Shown piece after piece: positions 56,491-64,000 of a stretch of DNA of 64,000 nt. Source of the stretch: Bacillus sp. FJAT-27916 (GTDB lineage Bacteria; Bacillota; Bacilli; Bacillales; Pradoshiaceae); NCBI RefSeq assembly GCF_001183965.1, contig NZ_LFZV01000001.1:2225048-2289047 (forward strand). Reading direction: 5' to 3'. The stretch's first letter is position 1. Each line of letters opens with the position of its first letter. The position numbers and the translations under genes are program-made. Under the pieces are notes generated by a model that saw nothing but the letters and a program-made list of their open reading frames with translations, was not told the DNA's origin and searched no databases.

Positions 56491-59400
56491 CTAAAAAGAA
56501 TCAGCCTCAATCCCCAATTCCTCTAGCCTTCTCCACAAACTCTCCATTGCCTTTTTCTTATCATAATAGAACTCTCTGCCACTGACTCGCCAGAATTTCC
56601 AGCCGACGCGCTCTAGATTGTATTGACGTTGCATGTCCTCTTCCCATTTTTCTGGTCCGTGCCATCTTTCGCCGTCACATTCCACCGCGAGTCGGTCTCT
56701 CAGCCCTTCAATGACAAGGTCAATGCGATATTGGCCTACTTTGACCTGCGGCTGGACTTTATAGCCTCTGGCCACAATCATGCGAAGCACTTCGACTTCA
56801 AATGGTGAATCACATTTGTCCTCTAGATTCTCTAATGTGTCGTTCACTCTTGTCGGGTTCTTGCAGTAGCTCAATAATTTGTAGCGGTAGCAATCCTTCT
56901 TCAGCTCATCTAGCTCGACTGAGTGATAGAGCCTCATTTGATTTCGCGCACGGCTGGCGGCGACGTTGAAGGTTTGCTGCTGGTCTTTCTTCGTCATGGC
57001 CATGAAGCGTCTGTTGCCGGCGATCACCATGGATAGGAAGATAATATCCCGCTCATCCCCTTGGAAACTATAGGCATTTCCGCAGATGATCTTTCTGTTT
57101 ACAAATTCACTTTCCGGAATGGTTGACCGGATTTTATTCTCGATAAGCGCGGCCTGCTTATTCCCTTGCAGGGCAATGACCCCAATGGTTTGACCATCAT
57201 ATTTCGGGTCAGCGAGGATGCTTTCGATATCTTCGACGATTCTATCCGCTTCCGGTTCGTTGACCATATTCGTTCCTTCTGAGGCATATCCGTCCTCTAC
57301 CCTTATCGCCACCACTGGCGGCTCTATTTTCTCATTATCAAACGGGAGCCTTAACGGAATCATTTGACCACCATAGCTTAAATCATTCGAGAATTGAATA
57401 ATCTCCGGAACGCAGCGGAAATGCTCCTTCAGCATTAATCGGCCGTTCTTAGGGAAGATTTGATCGGCAATCTCGTAAAGTGAAATCTTATGGTCAAACA
57501 AGCGTTTGTTCGGAACGCCGTCTAAATAACGATTAATCAGCTCTTCAATCTCTGCATCCTTCGTTCCAATTCCATACGGGCTGATTTGCTCGTCATCCCC
57601 GACAACGACCACCTTTTCCCCGCGCAGAAGCACAGGGACAGACATGATGTCACATTGACTGCTCTCGTCAAAAATAATGACATCAAACTTCTCATTGCTG
57701 ATTGGGAAGTTTTCAAGGACCTGGTTGACCGGCATGATCCAGACTGGGATAGCGGATTGCGCCGTTTCCATTTCCTTGCGGGCATCAGCCAAGAAGCGCT
57801 TATTGTTCCCGGTTCCCTTCCCATAGCGCTTGATAAAGTTTTTCCACGCAACAAGGGCGCGCTTTTGTTCATCCGTAATCCTGTTGATTTGATTTAACCA
57901 CGTCGAATTGGAAACGATGCTGGTGATCAATTTCTTTTGATAGTCCTGCTCGGCCTTGATGTTATTCTCGATGCGCTCGGCCTCGAATTCCTCATTGATG
58001 GTCATCCAATCATACAAGGCTTTAAGCTCCCATGCCTTGTGCACCTCTTCAGGCTTTAGCACATCTTCCGATAAAATGCCCATAATCCATTCCGCCGTCT
58101 TCGGCGCTAGCGTTTGGACTTTGTCATGAAGATTGAAGAACTGTATGACTTCTTCTTTCTTCTCCCTTAACGCCGCTAATTCCTCCAGCGCCTCATGCCA
58201 TCTTGCTGCATCCTTCTCCTCTAAGACAGCCATAAACGAATGAACAATCGGGTGAACATGTTGCTCCTTTGTAAGCTCGTTCAGCTGCCCGATGTAGGCA
58301 TGATAGCCTGTTTCCCACTCTTGATAGCTGATGACATCATAGACATGCTCAACAGCTGTTTTCAGCTCCACATAAAAGGCATAGCTCAGCCAATCTGGCT
58401 GGTTCAACGATAGACGATTAGCCGTTTCTTTAAAGCCTTCGATTAATTGACCTAGCTTCATGGTCTTTTCATAGAACGAAATTTCTTGATCAATGGCACT
58501 AAAGAGACGTTTGTCTTCGATGTCAATATGGGTGCCGCCAATTTCATCGATATTCGCATTCCATGTGCGGACGGCCTCGTCTTTTTTCTTTTTCAGAAGC
58601 AAGTTTTGCTGCAGGATGTCTATCTCCTCAACTGTCCGTACGGGCTGGCCATTAAGAATCGGCGTCTCCCAAAGGTATTTGGCGTTTTTCCCCTTCGTCA
58701 TCGTAAAAATAAAATTCGGTTTCTTGTTCTCCCGCAGGCGTTCGCCATAAACCTGAATATCTGACTCTAACTCAAAATCCGGCTTATTCGGAAGGGTGAT
58801 CTTATGTTGAATGATGTTCCGATTCATGGCGGTCATTTCCTCATTCAATCCCTTCATGTCACGGAAGAAGGACGTCCATCTTTCTTTTCGTGAGCCTCCA
58901 GCCAGATAATCTTCGAGGATTTTCTGTGAGGAGGAACCTTCCTCGAAACAATTTTCATAGGCCAAGATCTCCGCAATCTCCTGTTTAACTTGCTCGGCAT
59001 AGGCCTGGTCATGAGGGAATTGAACTTTATCAGTAAACGTGATCGCTTGATCATGCTTTTCTTGCAGGTCTTTTCCTTTGTCTAACCAGCTTTGCATTTC
59101 CTCTGAACCTTTTATCAGCAGTGGTTCAGGAAGAACGGAATCCTTCAAGCAGAGTTCCTTTTCATCTAACGTACCTCTCAGTTCCCATAACAAATTGAAT
59201 TCCTGTTCGGATAAAGGAAATTCCGTATCCATGGCAACCTTATCGAGAATCCACTTATAGTCTACGGATTCCTCCGTCAGCATTTGCGCGACACCTGCTT
59301 TCGTGACAGGATTTCCTTTATACTCGATGCCCAGCTTCTCGCTTTTGCTGTATTCAAGCAGCTGGTGTTTAAGCTTGGCTTCCTTTCGTCGACTCTTATC

Positions 59401-60789
59401 CAGCTCTTCCTTGTCGCGCGCAATTTCCGTCTCCAGCTTTTCGGTCGACAGATTGCCGAGCTGCTCGGAAATGGTCCGGATGGAGTTCTCGATTTCTCTA
59501 AGAGAATCTCTCCCTCCGCCGAGAACTGGCACACAGAGATCACGAATTTCGGCCGGGATTTTCTCCTTCAACACTTTGAGCGGATTTTCCTTTTGGCTCG
59601 TGATGAGAATCTTCTTCCCATGGGCCAATAGGTGAGAGACGATGTTCGCAATCGTATGGGTTTTCCCTGTTCCAGGAGGCCCTTGAACCGTCAGTCCGTA
59701 ATTCGTTGCCAAGCGGCGCGCGATTTCCTTCTGCTCTTCATTGGCTGGCAATGGGAAATATAAATCCGTCGCTACCTTATCCCACTTTAGACTATTCTCT
59801 TTCTTATCAAAATTCACTTCATCCCCGACAATGGAGGCAATCGTGGCAGGATCCTGAAAATCCTCCTGCTGCATCAATTCAATGATTTGCTCTAAATCAT
59901 TTTTGAGGACTTGATTATCCTTTTTTCGAAGAATCAGGACATATTCATCCACATGTCCAACAGGATTTTTCGAAGGATTGATTGGTTCATCCTCCATCGC
60001 CACTCGGCCGCTCGCATCGATGATGTTCATAAATTGATTCGATAAATCACGGACATCTTCCTCGAACACATCTCGATAGTGCGCGGTCTGACTAATCGTT
60101 TGGATCTCATCCATATTCGGAAGCGGAATCCCGCTCAAGATATTCAATTCAAGCTTATAACCCTGATTTGTTGGCTTCACAATGACGATTCCCTTATCAG
60201 CATCAAGCTCAATATCCAGTTTGGTCGTGAACAAAGGATGAGAAATGGTCCCCACTTCATGTTTCCACGTAAAGATGGTCTGCCCTAGCAGCAGCTCCAG
60301 TCCTTCCCCCTCCACCTGAAACTCTTGATACAGCTTAAAGAAACGTTCATACAGAGCTTGAACGCTTTTAATTCTGGTCATATTAGCCGCCCAATCGCTC
60401 CAGGCCGCTTTCCACTCGTTAAAAAGATTAACTCGATTCGGATCTTCATCAAATCGGACTTCTACCTGAGTGTCTCCTTCCGTCATCACCTTTGGATCAG
60501 GCATTTTCGGAGAGTGCTTCTCGTTATCATATGAGTAGGTAATCCACTCCCTGATGGATTCATCAGGATTGGGAGGCGTGCTATCTTCATCGCTAACGGT
60601 TTGCCGATGTATTTCTAGAATAGCTTCCTCCTCTTCTCCCTCCCCCATTAAAAACACGCCTTCCCCGTATTCTTCAAGGGCCGACTTAGACCACGTTTTT
60701 TCATACTCTTTATATTCACGGATAACCTTAAAACGCAGGTTATTCACGGCTAATAAATATTCAAATAACTGCTTTGCTTTGTCACTCAA
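56491..60789 (-). CDS. Superfamily 1 helicase with C-terminal Vsr-like nuclease
   Basis: A 1432-residue cytoplasmic protein. N-terminal DUF4011-like region (1-350); SF1 helicase with Walker A GPPGTGKTHT near 370, Walker B IIFDESSQCD near 1034 and C-terminal motifs YSFQGDERDII and AASRARNQM; a coiled-coil-rich insert of over 600 residues between the Walker motifs; and a PD-(D/E)XK nuclease of Vsr/DUF559 type at about 1343-1430 (RIDLVIEG, AVECDGERWHG). The start is TTG 60789 six nt after AGAGGTGC; a 49-residue hydrophobic extension upstream is not coding. Helicase-Vsr fusions recur in phage-defence islands, which fits its place beside a tRNA array, but a repair role is possible. Confidence 0.85.
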   Translation of the reverse strand: MSDKAKQLFEYLLAVNNLRFKVIREYKEYEKTWSKSALEEYGEGVFLMGEGEEEEAILEIHRQTVSDEDSTPPNPDESIREWITYSYDNEKHSPKMPDPKVMTEGDTQVEVRFDEDPNRVNLFNEWKAAWSDWAANMTRIKSVQALYERFFKLYQEFQVEGEGLELLLGQTIFTWKHEVGTISHPLFTTKLDIELDADKGIVIVKPTNQGYKLELNILSGIPLPNMDEIQTISQTAHYRDVFEEDVRDLSNQFMNIIDASGRVAMEDEPINPSKNPVGHVDEYVLILRKKDNQVLKNDLEQIIELMQQEDFQDPATIASIVGDEVNFDKKENSLKWDKVATDLYFPLPANEEQKEIARRLATNYGLTVQGPPGTGKTHTIANIVSHLLAHGKKILITSQKENPLKVLKEKIPAEIRDLCVPVLGGGRDSLREIENSIRTISEQLGNLSTEKLETEIARDKEELDKSRRKEAKLKHQLLEYSKSEKLGIEYKGNPVTKAGVAQMLTEESVDYKWILDKVAMDTEFPLSEQEFNLLWELRGTLDEKELCLKDSVLPEPLLIKGSEEMQSWLDKGKDLQEKHDQAITFTDKVQFPHDQAYAEQVKQEIAEILAYENCFEEGSSSQKILEDYLAGGSRKERWTSFFRDMKGLNEEMTAMNRNIIQHKITLPNKPDFELESDIQVYGERLRENKKPNFIFTMTKGKNAKYLWETPILNGQPVRTVEEIDILQQNLLLKKKKDEAVRTWNANIDEIGGTHIDIEDKRLFSAIDQEISFYEKTMKLGQLIEGFKETANRLSLNQPDWLSYAFYVELKTAVEHVYDVISYQEWETGYHAYIGQLNELTKEQHVHPIVHSFMAVLEEKDAARWHEALEELAALREKKEEVIQFFNLHDKVQTLAPKTAEWIMGILSEDVLKPEEVHKAWELKALYDWMTINEEFEAERIENNIKAEQDYQKKLITSIVSNSTWLNQINRITDEQKRALVAWKNFIKRYGKGTGNNKRFLADARKEMETAQSAIPVWIMPVNQVLENFPISNEKFDVIIFDESSQCDIMSVPVLLRGEKVVVVGDDEQISPYGIGTKDAEIEELINRYLDGVPNKRLFDHKISLYEIADQIFPKNGRLMLKEHFRCVPEIIQFSNDLSYGGQMIPLRLPFDNEKIEPPVVAIRVEDGYASEGTNMVNEPEADRIVEDIESILADPKYDGQTIGVIALQGNKQAALIENKIRSTIPESEFVNRKIICGNAYSFQGDERDIIFLSMVIAGNRRFMAMTKKDQQQTFNVAASRARNQMRLYHSVELDELKKDCYRYKLLSYCKNPTRVNDTLENLEDKCDSPFEVEVLRMIVARGYKVQPQVKVGQYRIDLVIEGLRDRLAVECDGERWHGPEKWEEDMQRQYNLERVGWKFWRVSGREFYYDKKKAMESLWRRLEELGIEADSF

Positions 60790-60910
60790 CCAAAAGCACC
60801 TCTTTATATCTTCATATAGTAAATATATCACAATGTCATAGAGAGGAATAAATGTAAAATATAGTAGGGTAAGTATACTTATTAGTAAGGGAATGAATTG
60901 AGGGAATAAT

Positions 60911-60943
60911 AAAAACAGTGCACATGAAGTTTGCACTGTTTTT
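60911..60943. terminator. Bidirectional terminator between helicase and tRNA array
   Basis: AAAAACAGTGCA/TGCACTGTTTTT perfect stem with T and A flanks on both strands. Confidence 0.85.
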
Positions 60944-61090
60944 AGATTGTCCTACACAATTGTATGCGCGTTTCTTGTTTTTTATCTATTTGTACTATTA
61001 TGTTTTACCAAACGGAATTTGATCATCTTTCTCTTAACTTTTACCATTAGAATAGGTCAGCAGCTATTAGAAAATTGCTGGCAAATAGAA

Positions 61091-61120
61091 AAAAACCATG
61101 TACAACTTGTACATGGTTTT
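61091..61120 (-). terminator. Terminator of the tRNA operon
   Basis: ACCATGTACA/TGTACATGGT stem followed on the minus strand by TTTTTTTC, two nt after the last tRNA. Confidence 0.9.
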
Positions 61121-61121
61121 A

Positions 61122-61193
61122 TGACCCCTACGGGATTCGAACCCGTGTTACCGCCGTGAAAGGGCGGTGTCTTAACCGCTTGACCAAGGGGCC
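61122..61193 (-). tRNA. tRNA-Glu(UUC)
   Basis: 72 nt, anticodon TTC in CCCTTTCACGG, T-arm GGGTTCGAATCCC. CCA is not encoded. Last gene of the operon. Confidence 0.97.
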
Positions 61194-61197
61194 AAAA

Positions 61198-61272
61198 TGG
61201 CTCCGCAGGTAGGATTCGAACCTACGACCGTTCGGTTAACAGCCGAATGCTCTACCACTGAGCTACTGCGGA
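61198..61272 (-). tRNA. tRNA-Asn(GUU)
   Basis: 75 nt including encoded CCA; anticodon GTT in GGCTGTTAACC. Confidence 0.97.
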
Positions 61273-61281
61273 ATAATGAGA

Positions 61282-61355
<74 letters not shown>

Positions 61356-61369
61356 ATGATGATTCTTTT

Positions 61370-61443
61370 TGGAGCGGGTGAAGGGAATCGAACCCTCATC
61401 ATCAGCTTGGAAGGCTGAGGTTTTACCACTAAACTACACCCGC
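61370..61443 (-). tRNA. tRNA-Gly(UCC)
   Basis: 74 nt with encoded CCA; anticodon TCC in the loop CTTCCAA. Confidence 0.96.
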
Positions 61444-61448
61444 ATCTA

Positions 61449-61525
61449 TGGGGCGGCTGATGGGAATCGAACCCACGAATGTCGGAACCACAATCCGATG
61501 CGTTAACCACTTCGCCACAGCCGCC
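61449..61525 (-). tRNA. tRNA-His(GUG)
   Basis: 77 nt with CCA and the extra G at -1 typical of tRNA-His; anticodon GTG in GGATTGTGGTTCC. Confidence 0.97.
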
Positions 61526-61529
61526 ATAC

Positions 61530-61603
61530 TGGCAGGGGCAGTAGGAATTGAACCCACACTGGAGGTTTTGGAGACCTCTGTTCTACCTTTAAACTATGCC
61601 CCT
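61530..61603 (-). tRNA. tRNA-Trp(CCA)
   Basis: 74 nt with encoded CCA; anticodon CCA in GGTCTCCAAAACC. The T-loop reads TTCAATTC rather than TTCGATTC. Confidence 0.96.
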
Positions 61604-61615
61604 ATTATGTAAGTA

Positions 61616-61699
61616 TGGTGGAGGGGGGCAGATTCGAACTGCCGAACCCGAAGGAGCGGATTTACAGTCCGCCGCGTTTAGCCACTTCGCTACCCCTCC
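61616..61699 (-). tRNA. tRNA-Tyr(GUA)
   Basis: 84 nt with long variable arm and CCA; anticodon GTA in GGACTGTAAATCC. Confidence 0.97.
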
Positions 61700-61710
61700 G
61701 TCATGAAGAG

Positions 61711-61783
<73 letters not shown>

Positions 61784-61830
61784 ATGACATATTCGTTTTC
61801 GTTATCATCAATCATTTATTTCATCATGAA

Positions 61831-61907
61831 TGGCGGTCCGGACGGGACTCGAACCCGCGACCTCCTGCGTGACAGGCAGGCATTCTAACCAACTGAACTA
61901 CCGGACC
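61831..61907 (-). tRNA. tRNA-Asp(GUC)
   Basis: 77 nt with CCA; anticodon GTC in GCCTGTCACGC. Confidence 0.97.
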
Positions 61908-61922
61908 AATATAAGGATATTA

Positions 61923-62015
61923 TGGAGGAGGAAGAGGGATTCGAACCCCCGCGCGGTTTGACCCGCCTCTCGGTTTTCAAGACCGATCCCTTCAGCCAGA
62001 CTTGGGTATTCCTCC
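61923..62015 (-). tRNA. tRNA-Ser(UGA)
   Basis: 93 nt with long variable arm and CCA; anticodon TGA in GGTCTTGAAAACC. Confidence 0.97.
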
Positions 62016-62023
62016 AATATAAG

Positions 62024-62099
62024 TGGTGGAGCCTAGCGGGATCGAACCGCTGACCTCCTGCGTGCAAAGCAGGCGCTCTCCCAGCTGAGCTAAGGCCCC
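62024..62099 (-). tRNA. tRNA-Ala(UGC)
   Basis: 76 nt with CCA; anticodon TGC in the loop TTTGCAC between CCTGC and GCAGG. Confidence 0.97.
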
Positions 62100-62113
62100 A
62101 TATGTGTGTTGAG

Positions 62114-62190
62114 TGGTCGGGAAGACAGGATTCGAACCTGCGACCCCTTGGTCCCAAACCAAGTGCTCTACCAAGCTGAGCTACTTCCCG
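62114..62190 (-). tRNA. tRNA-Pro(UGG)
   Basis: 77 nt with CCA; anticodon TGG in the loop TTTGGGA between CTTGG and CCAAG. Confidence 0.97.
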
Positions 62191-62199
62191 AAGAATAAA

Positions 62200-62276
62200 T
62201 GGCGCGCCCGAGAGGAGTCGAACCCCTAACCTTTTGATCCGTAGTCAAACGCTCTATCCAATTGAGCTACGGGCGC
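62200..62276 (-). tRNA. tRNA-Arg(ACG)
   Basis: 77 nt with CCA; anticodon ACG in the loop CTACGGA. Confidence 0.97.
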
Positions 62277-62297
62277 ATACTTGGTAAATTTCGAGAG

Positions 62298-62383
62298 TGC
62301 CGAGGGCCGGTCTCGAACCGGCACGGTAGTCACCTACCGCAGGATTTTAAGTCCTGTGCGTCTGCCAATTCCGCCACCCCGGC
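62298..62383 (-). tRNA. tRNA-Leu(UAA)
   Basis: 86 nt with long variable arm, no encoded CCA; anticodon TAA in GGACTTAAAATCC. Confidence 0.97.
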
Positions 62384-62397
62384 GTATAACTTGGCAT

Positions 62398-62472
62398 TGG
62401 AGCGGAAGACGGGATTCGAACCCGCGACCCCCACCTTGGCAAGGTGGTGTTCTACCACTGAACTACTTCCGC
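62398..62472 (-). tRNA. tRNA-Gly(GCC)
   Basis: 75 nt with CCA; anticodon GCC in ACCTTGCCAAGGT. Confidence 0.97.
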
Positions 62473-62479
62473 ATATAAG

Positions 62480-62561
62480 TGCGGGTGAAGGGAGTCGAAC
62501 CCCCACGCCGTAAGGCGCCAGATCCTAAGTCTGGTGCGTCTGCCAATTCCGCCACACCCGC
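62480..62561 (-). tRNA. tRNA-Leu(UAG)
   Basis: 82 nt with variable arm, no encoded CCA; anticodon TAG in AGACTTAGGATCT. First complete tRNA of the operon here. Confidence 0.97.
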
Positions 62562-62573
62562 ATGCTTTATATA

Positions 62574-62594
62574 TGGTGAGCCATGAAGGACTCG
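62574..62594 (-). pseudogene. 3' end of tRNA-Lys, probable attachment site
   Basis: On the minus strand 21 nt ending GAGTCCTTCATGGCTCACCA are identical to the 3' end of Bacillus tRNA-Lys (T-arm part, acceptor arm, CCA). The 5' three quarters of the tRNA are missing; the sequence upstream is unrelated. Lys is the tRNA expected at this place before Leu(UAG) in Bacillus arrays. A 3' fragment is what remains after integration of an element into a tRNA gene. Confidence 0.75.
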
Positions 62595-62948
62595 CCCTTG
62601 CAGCCCTCGTGCTTCTCTCTTTCAAGCTCTCTCGTTGACTGCTTTTTTATTTTAATCTGGATTCAACTAGATTGCAATATGGAAATTATGGAAATATCAT
62701 TTTCTTTTTCTTCCTATATGAAATAGATTAAACGTCCATGAATACCACTATCATATACGGGAATACAGGTACCGAATATAGTGTTAGAACTCTTTTTATA
62801 TGTATATAAAAACCCTAATCGTTCATATCCCCTTCATCTCACATTACACTAACTATCAATCTTTATTTCCTCGTAACGATTTTATAAGGAATATAGAATA
62901 TAGAATAGCAGGTAAAGTCCACTGATATTTTATAAAACGAATGACAAG
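62595..62948. other. Junction region without gene
   Basis: Unlike rRNA spacer. No gene seen between the tRNA-Lys remnant and the replication/HTH gene; it contains a promoter reading into the tRNA array. Confidence 0.5.
62649..62677 (-). promoter_or_regulatory. Promoter reading into the tRNA array
   Basis: TTGCAA (62672-62677) and TAAAAT (62649-62654) on the minus strand, spaced 17 nt, about 55 nt before the tRNA-Lys remnant. It could drive the array cut off from its rRNA operon. Confidence 0.45.
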
Positions 62949-63758
62949 TTAATGATTGATCCAGTCATATAATGTTAATTTCGAATTCACCGTATAGCAA
63001 TCGTTTTTATCTTGTCCGAGTTCATACATAACCTTCCGATAGTCACCAAAGTCATCTGAATGCTTATAATCAGAATTCGCGGTGATGATTTTTAATGATT
63101 GATAAGCATAGCTTTTCATATTTTGTATCGGTACTTTTCGATAACGCTCACTTTCAATCGTATCTGTCGCAAATTTATCAATCAAGGTGGTCCATTGTTT
63201 TTTGGAGTATCTCCCAATAGAGAATTCGCGATAAAACTGATGACAGGCATCGATTAATAAGGCTTTGAAACTAGTCGGTGATAGAGGTTCCTTGAAATTA
63301 CAATTGAAATCAGTTAAAGGTTTATTAAAGGGTATATTTATCGTTTTATTATGCTGCTCTACCGGCTGCTCAGTAGGAGTGTCAGAAGGATGCTCATTCG
63401 ATTGTTCACCTTCTTGCGAAACATTAACGATATAGATATTGGCTGATTGCTGATTATTTTTCCTTTTAGCATGATGAACAGACAAGACCCCTATTTTGGA
63501 CAAGAGTCCGAAGAATCTTCTCACTGATGACAAGCTAACTTCCATCCTAAACCGCTCCGCAAACATTCTTAAGAAGTTTTGATGCGTAATCGAAAATACC
63601 CCTTCCGCATTGACGGCAAGATCTGATACAAGATACGTCATTCTTATTTGCAAGTCTGTCAGTTCCCACCTGTCCTTAACAGCTTGGACAAATTTCTCTT
63701 TGTTATATGTACCTTTACTGTACTTCACCAACTCTTGTGGTCTGCCATTAACTAACAC
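62949..63758 (-). CDS. Winged-helix replication/HTH-type protein
   Basis: A 269-residue cytoplasmic protein starting at GTG 63758, six nt after AAGGAGGAGG; a longer frame from 63905 would ignore that site. Residues about 30-115 form a winged helix (VFSITHQNFLRMFAERF, SSVRRFFGLLSKIGVLSVHH) like plasmid initiators and element regulators; a Glu/Gln/Asn/Pro-rich linker follows (about 120-160); the C-terminal part (about 165-269) is helical with YSKKQWTTLIDKFATDTI. I cannot name the family. Placed beyond a broken tRNA-Lys, it is probably part of an integrated element or an integrated plasmid. Confidence 0.65.
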   Translation of the reverse strand: MLVNGRPQELVKYSKGTYNKEKFVQAVKDRWELTDLQIRMTYLVSDLAVNAEGVFSITHQNFLRMFAERFRMEVSLSSVRRFFGLLSKIGVLSVHHAKRKNNQQSANIYIVNVSQEGEQSNEHPSDTPTEQPVEQHNKTINIPFNKPLTDFNCNFKEPLSPTSFKALLIDACHQFYREFSIGRYSKKQWTTLIDKFATDTIESERYRKVPIQNMKSYAYQSLKIITANSDYKHSDDFGDYRKVMYELGQDKNDCYTVNSKLTLYDWINH

Positions 63759-64000
63759 TGTAAACCTCCTCCTTGTTATACAAGATAAATCAAATAAGAA
63801 AAATTCCTTGTGAGTTTTCGGGACCTTTTCTAGAGTTTCAGCTATATAACGAATAAAATTTCTTGCCTGCTCTCTAGCTAATTCTCCATAGAGCAAAATA
63901 AACATTAAAATACCTATAGATGATCCCGAACTCTAGCTTCCAATTGAAATATACGGTTTTCCATTATCAGTAGGACCATGTAAAATTTATTTTATTGTTT
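63759..64000. other. Right edge upstream of the HTH gene
   Basis: AT-rich; no gene starts here. Presumably holds the promoter of the HTH gene; a TATAAC lies just before its ribosome site. Confidence 0.3.

Noticed and set aside
60790-60936. Hydrophobic N-terminal extension of the helicase-nuclease as membrane anchor
   Set aside because: A TTG with a well-placed ribosome site at 60789 fits the domain start; the extension lies in the intergenic region and has no ribosome site.
62949-63905. 318-codon version of the HTH protein
   Set aside because: A GTG at 63758 follows a near-perfect AAGGAGGAGG, which would be inside the coding region of the longer form.

Overview
The window is a low-GC Firmicute chromosome segment, almost certainly from a Bacillaceae member. 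The signs are GGAGG-type ribosome binding sites with many TTG/GTG starts, the rbsRKDACB gene order, the Bacillus-type tRNA order, two sugar ABC importers without their own ATPase, xylO-like and cre-like operators, and a Cse60-like sporulation protein. I cannot name the species. Most genes are on the minus strand.

Layout. 1-2.8 kb: ROK repressor and a secreted GH10 xylanase with promoter and xylO-like operator. 3-3.9 kb: a VOC protein and a hypothetical. 4-11.3 kb: an eight-gene sialic acid/ManNAc operon (nanA, GDSL esterase, ABC importer, nanE, nanK, RpiR regulator). 11.6-16.2 kb: small single genes, several resembling toxin-immunity or DUF families, and a frameshifted SMI1/KNR4 gene. 16.3-18.5 kb: a tandem ribbon-helix-helix regulator divergent from three secreted helical proteins sharing a W-[YF]-[DE] signature. 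18.8-27.4 kb: an eight-gene acyl-CoA operon (ADP-forming CoA ligase, two MaoC proteins, thiolase-fold protein, DUF35 protein, two acyl-CoA dehydrogenases, aldehyde dehydrogenase), followed by a large replication-protein-like XRE gene. 30-39.4 kb: LysM-CAP protein, M14 carboxypeptidase, a LacI-controlled sugar importer, HD hydrolase. 40-43 kb: zinc-ribbon HtrA-like protease with an acidic tail, a hypothetical, a YoaP-type acetyltransferase. 43.4-50.1 kb: ribose operon between two copies of a roughly 200-bp direct repeat. 50.2-54.6 kb: DUF418 operon and a decayed ADP-ribosylglycohydrolase/DUF6508 gene. 55-61 kb: AT-rich membrane protein and a 1432-residue helicase-nuclease. 61.1-62.6 kb: 16 tRNA genes, preceded on the transcribed strand by a 21-bp remnant of tRNA-Lys. 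62.9-63.8 kb: a replication/HTH-type protein.

Three places deserve most attention. The acyl-CoA operon contains every step of an aldolytic, rather than thiolytic, chain-shortening cycle: activation, dehydrogenation by a heteromeric pair, hydration by a heteromeric MaoC pair, retro-aldol cleavage by a cysteine-less thiolase fold plus DUF35 partner, and aldehyde oxidation. The RHH/secreted-coiled-coil locus looks like a self-contained, undescribed surface or secreted protein system. The tRNA array is cut in tRNA-Lys, as expected of an integrated element extending past the right edge, with a helicase-nuclease at the array's other end.
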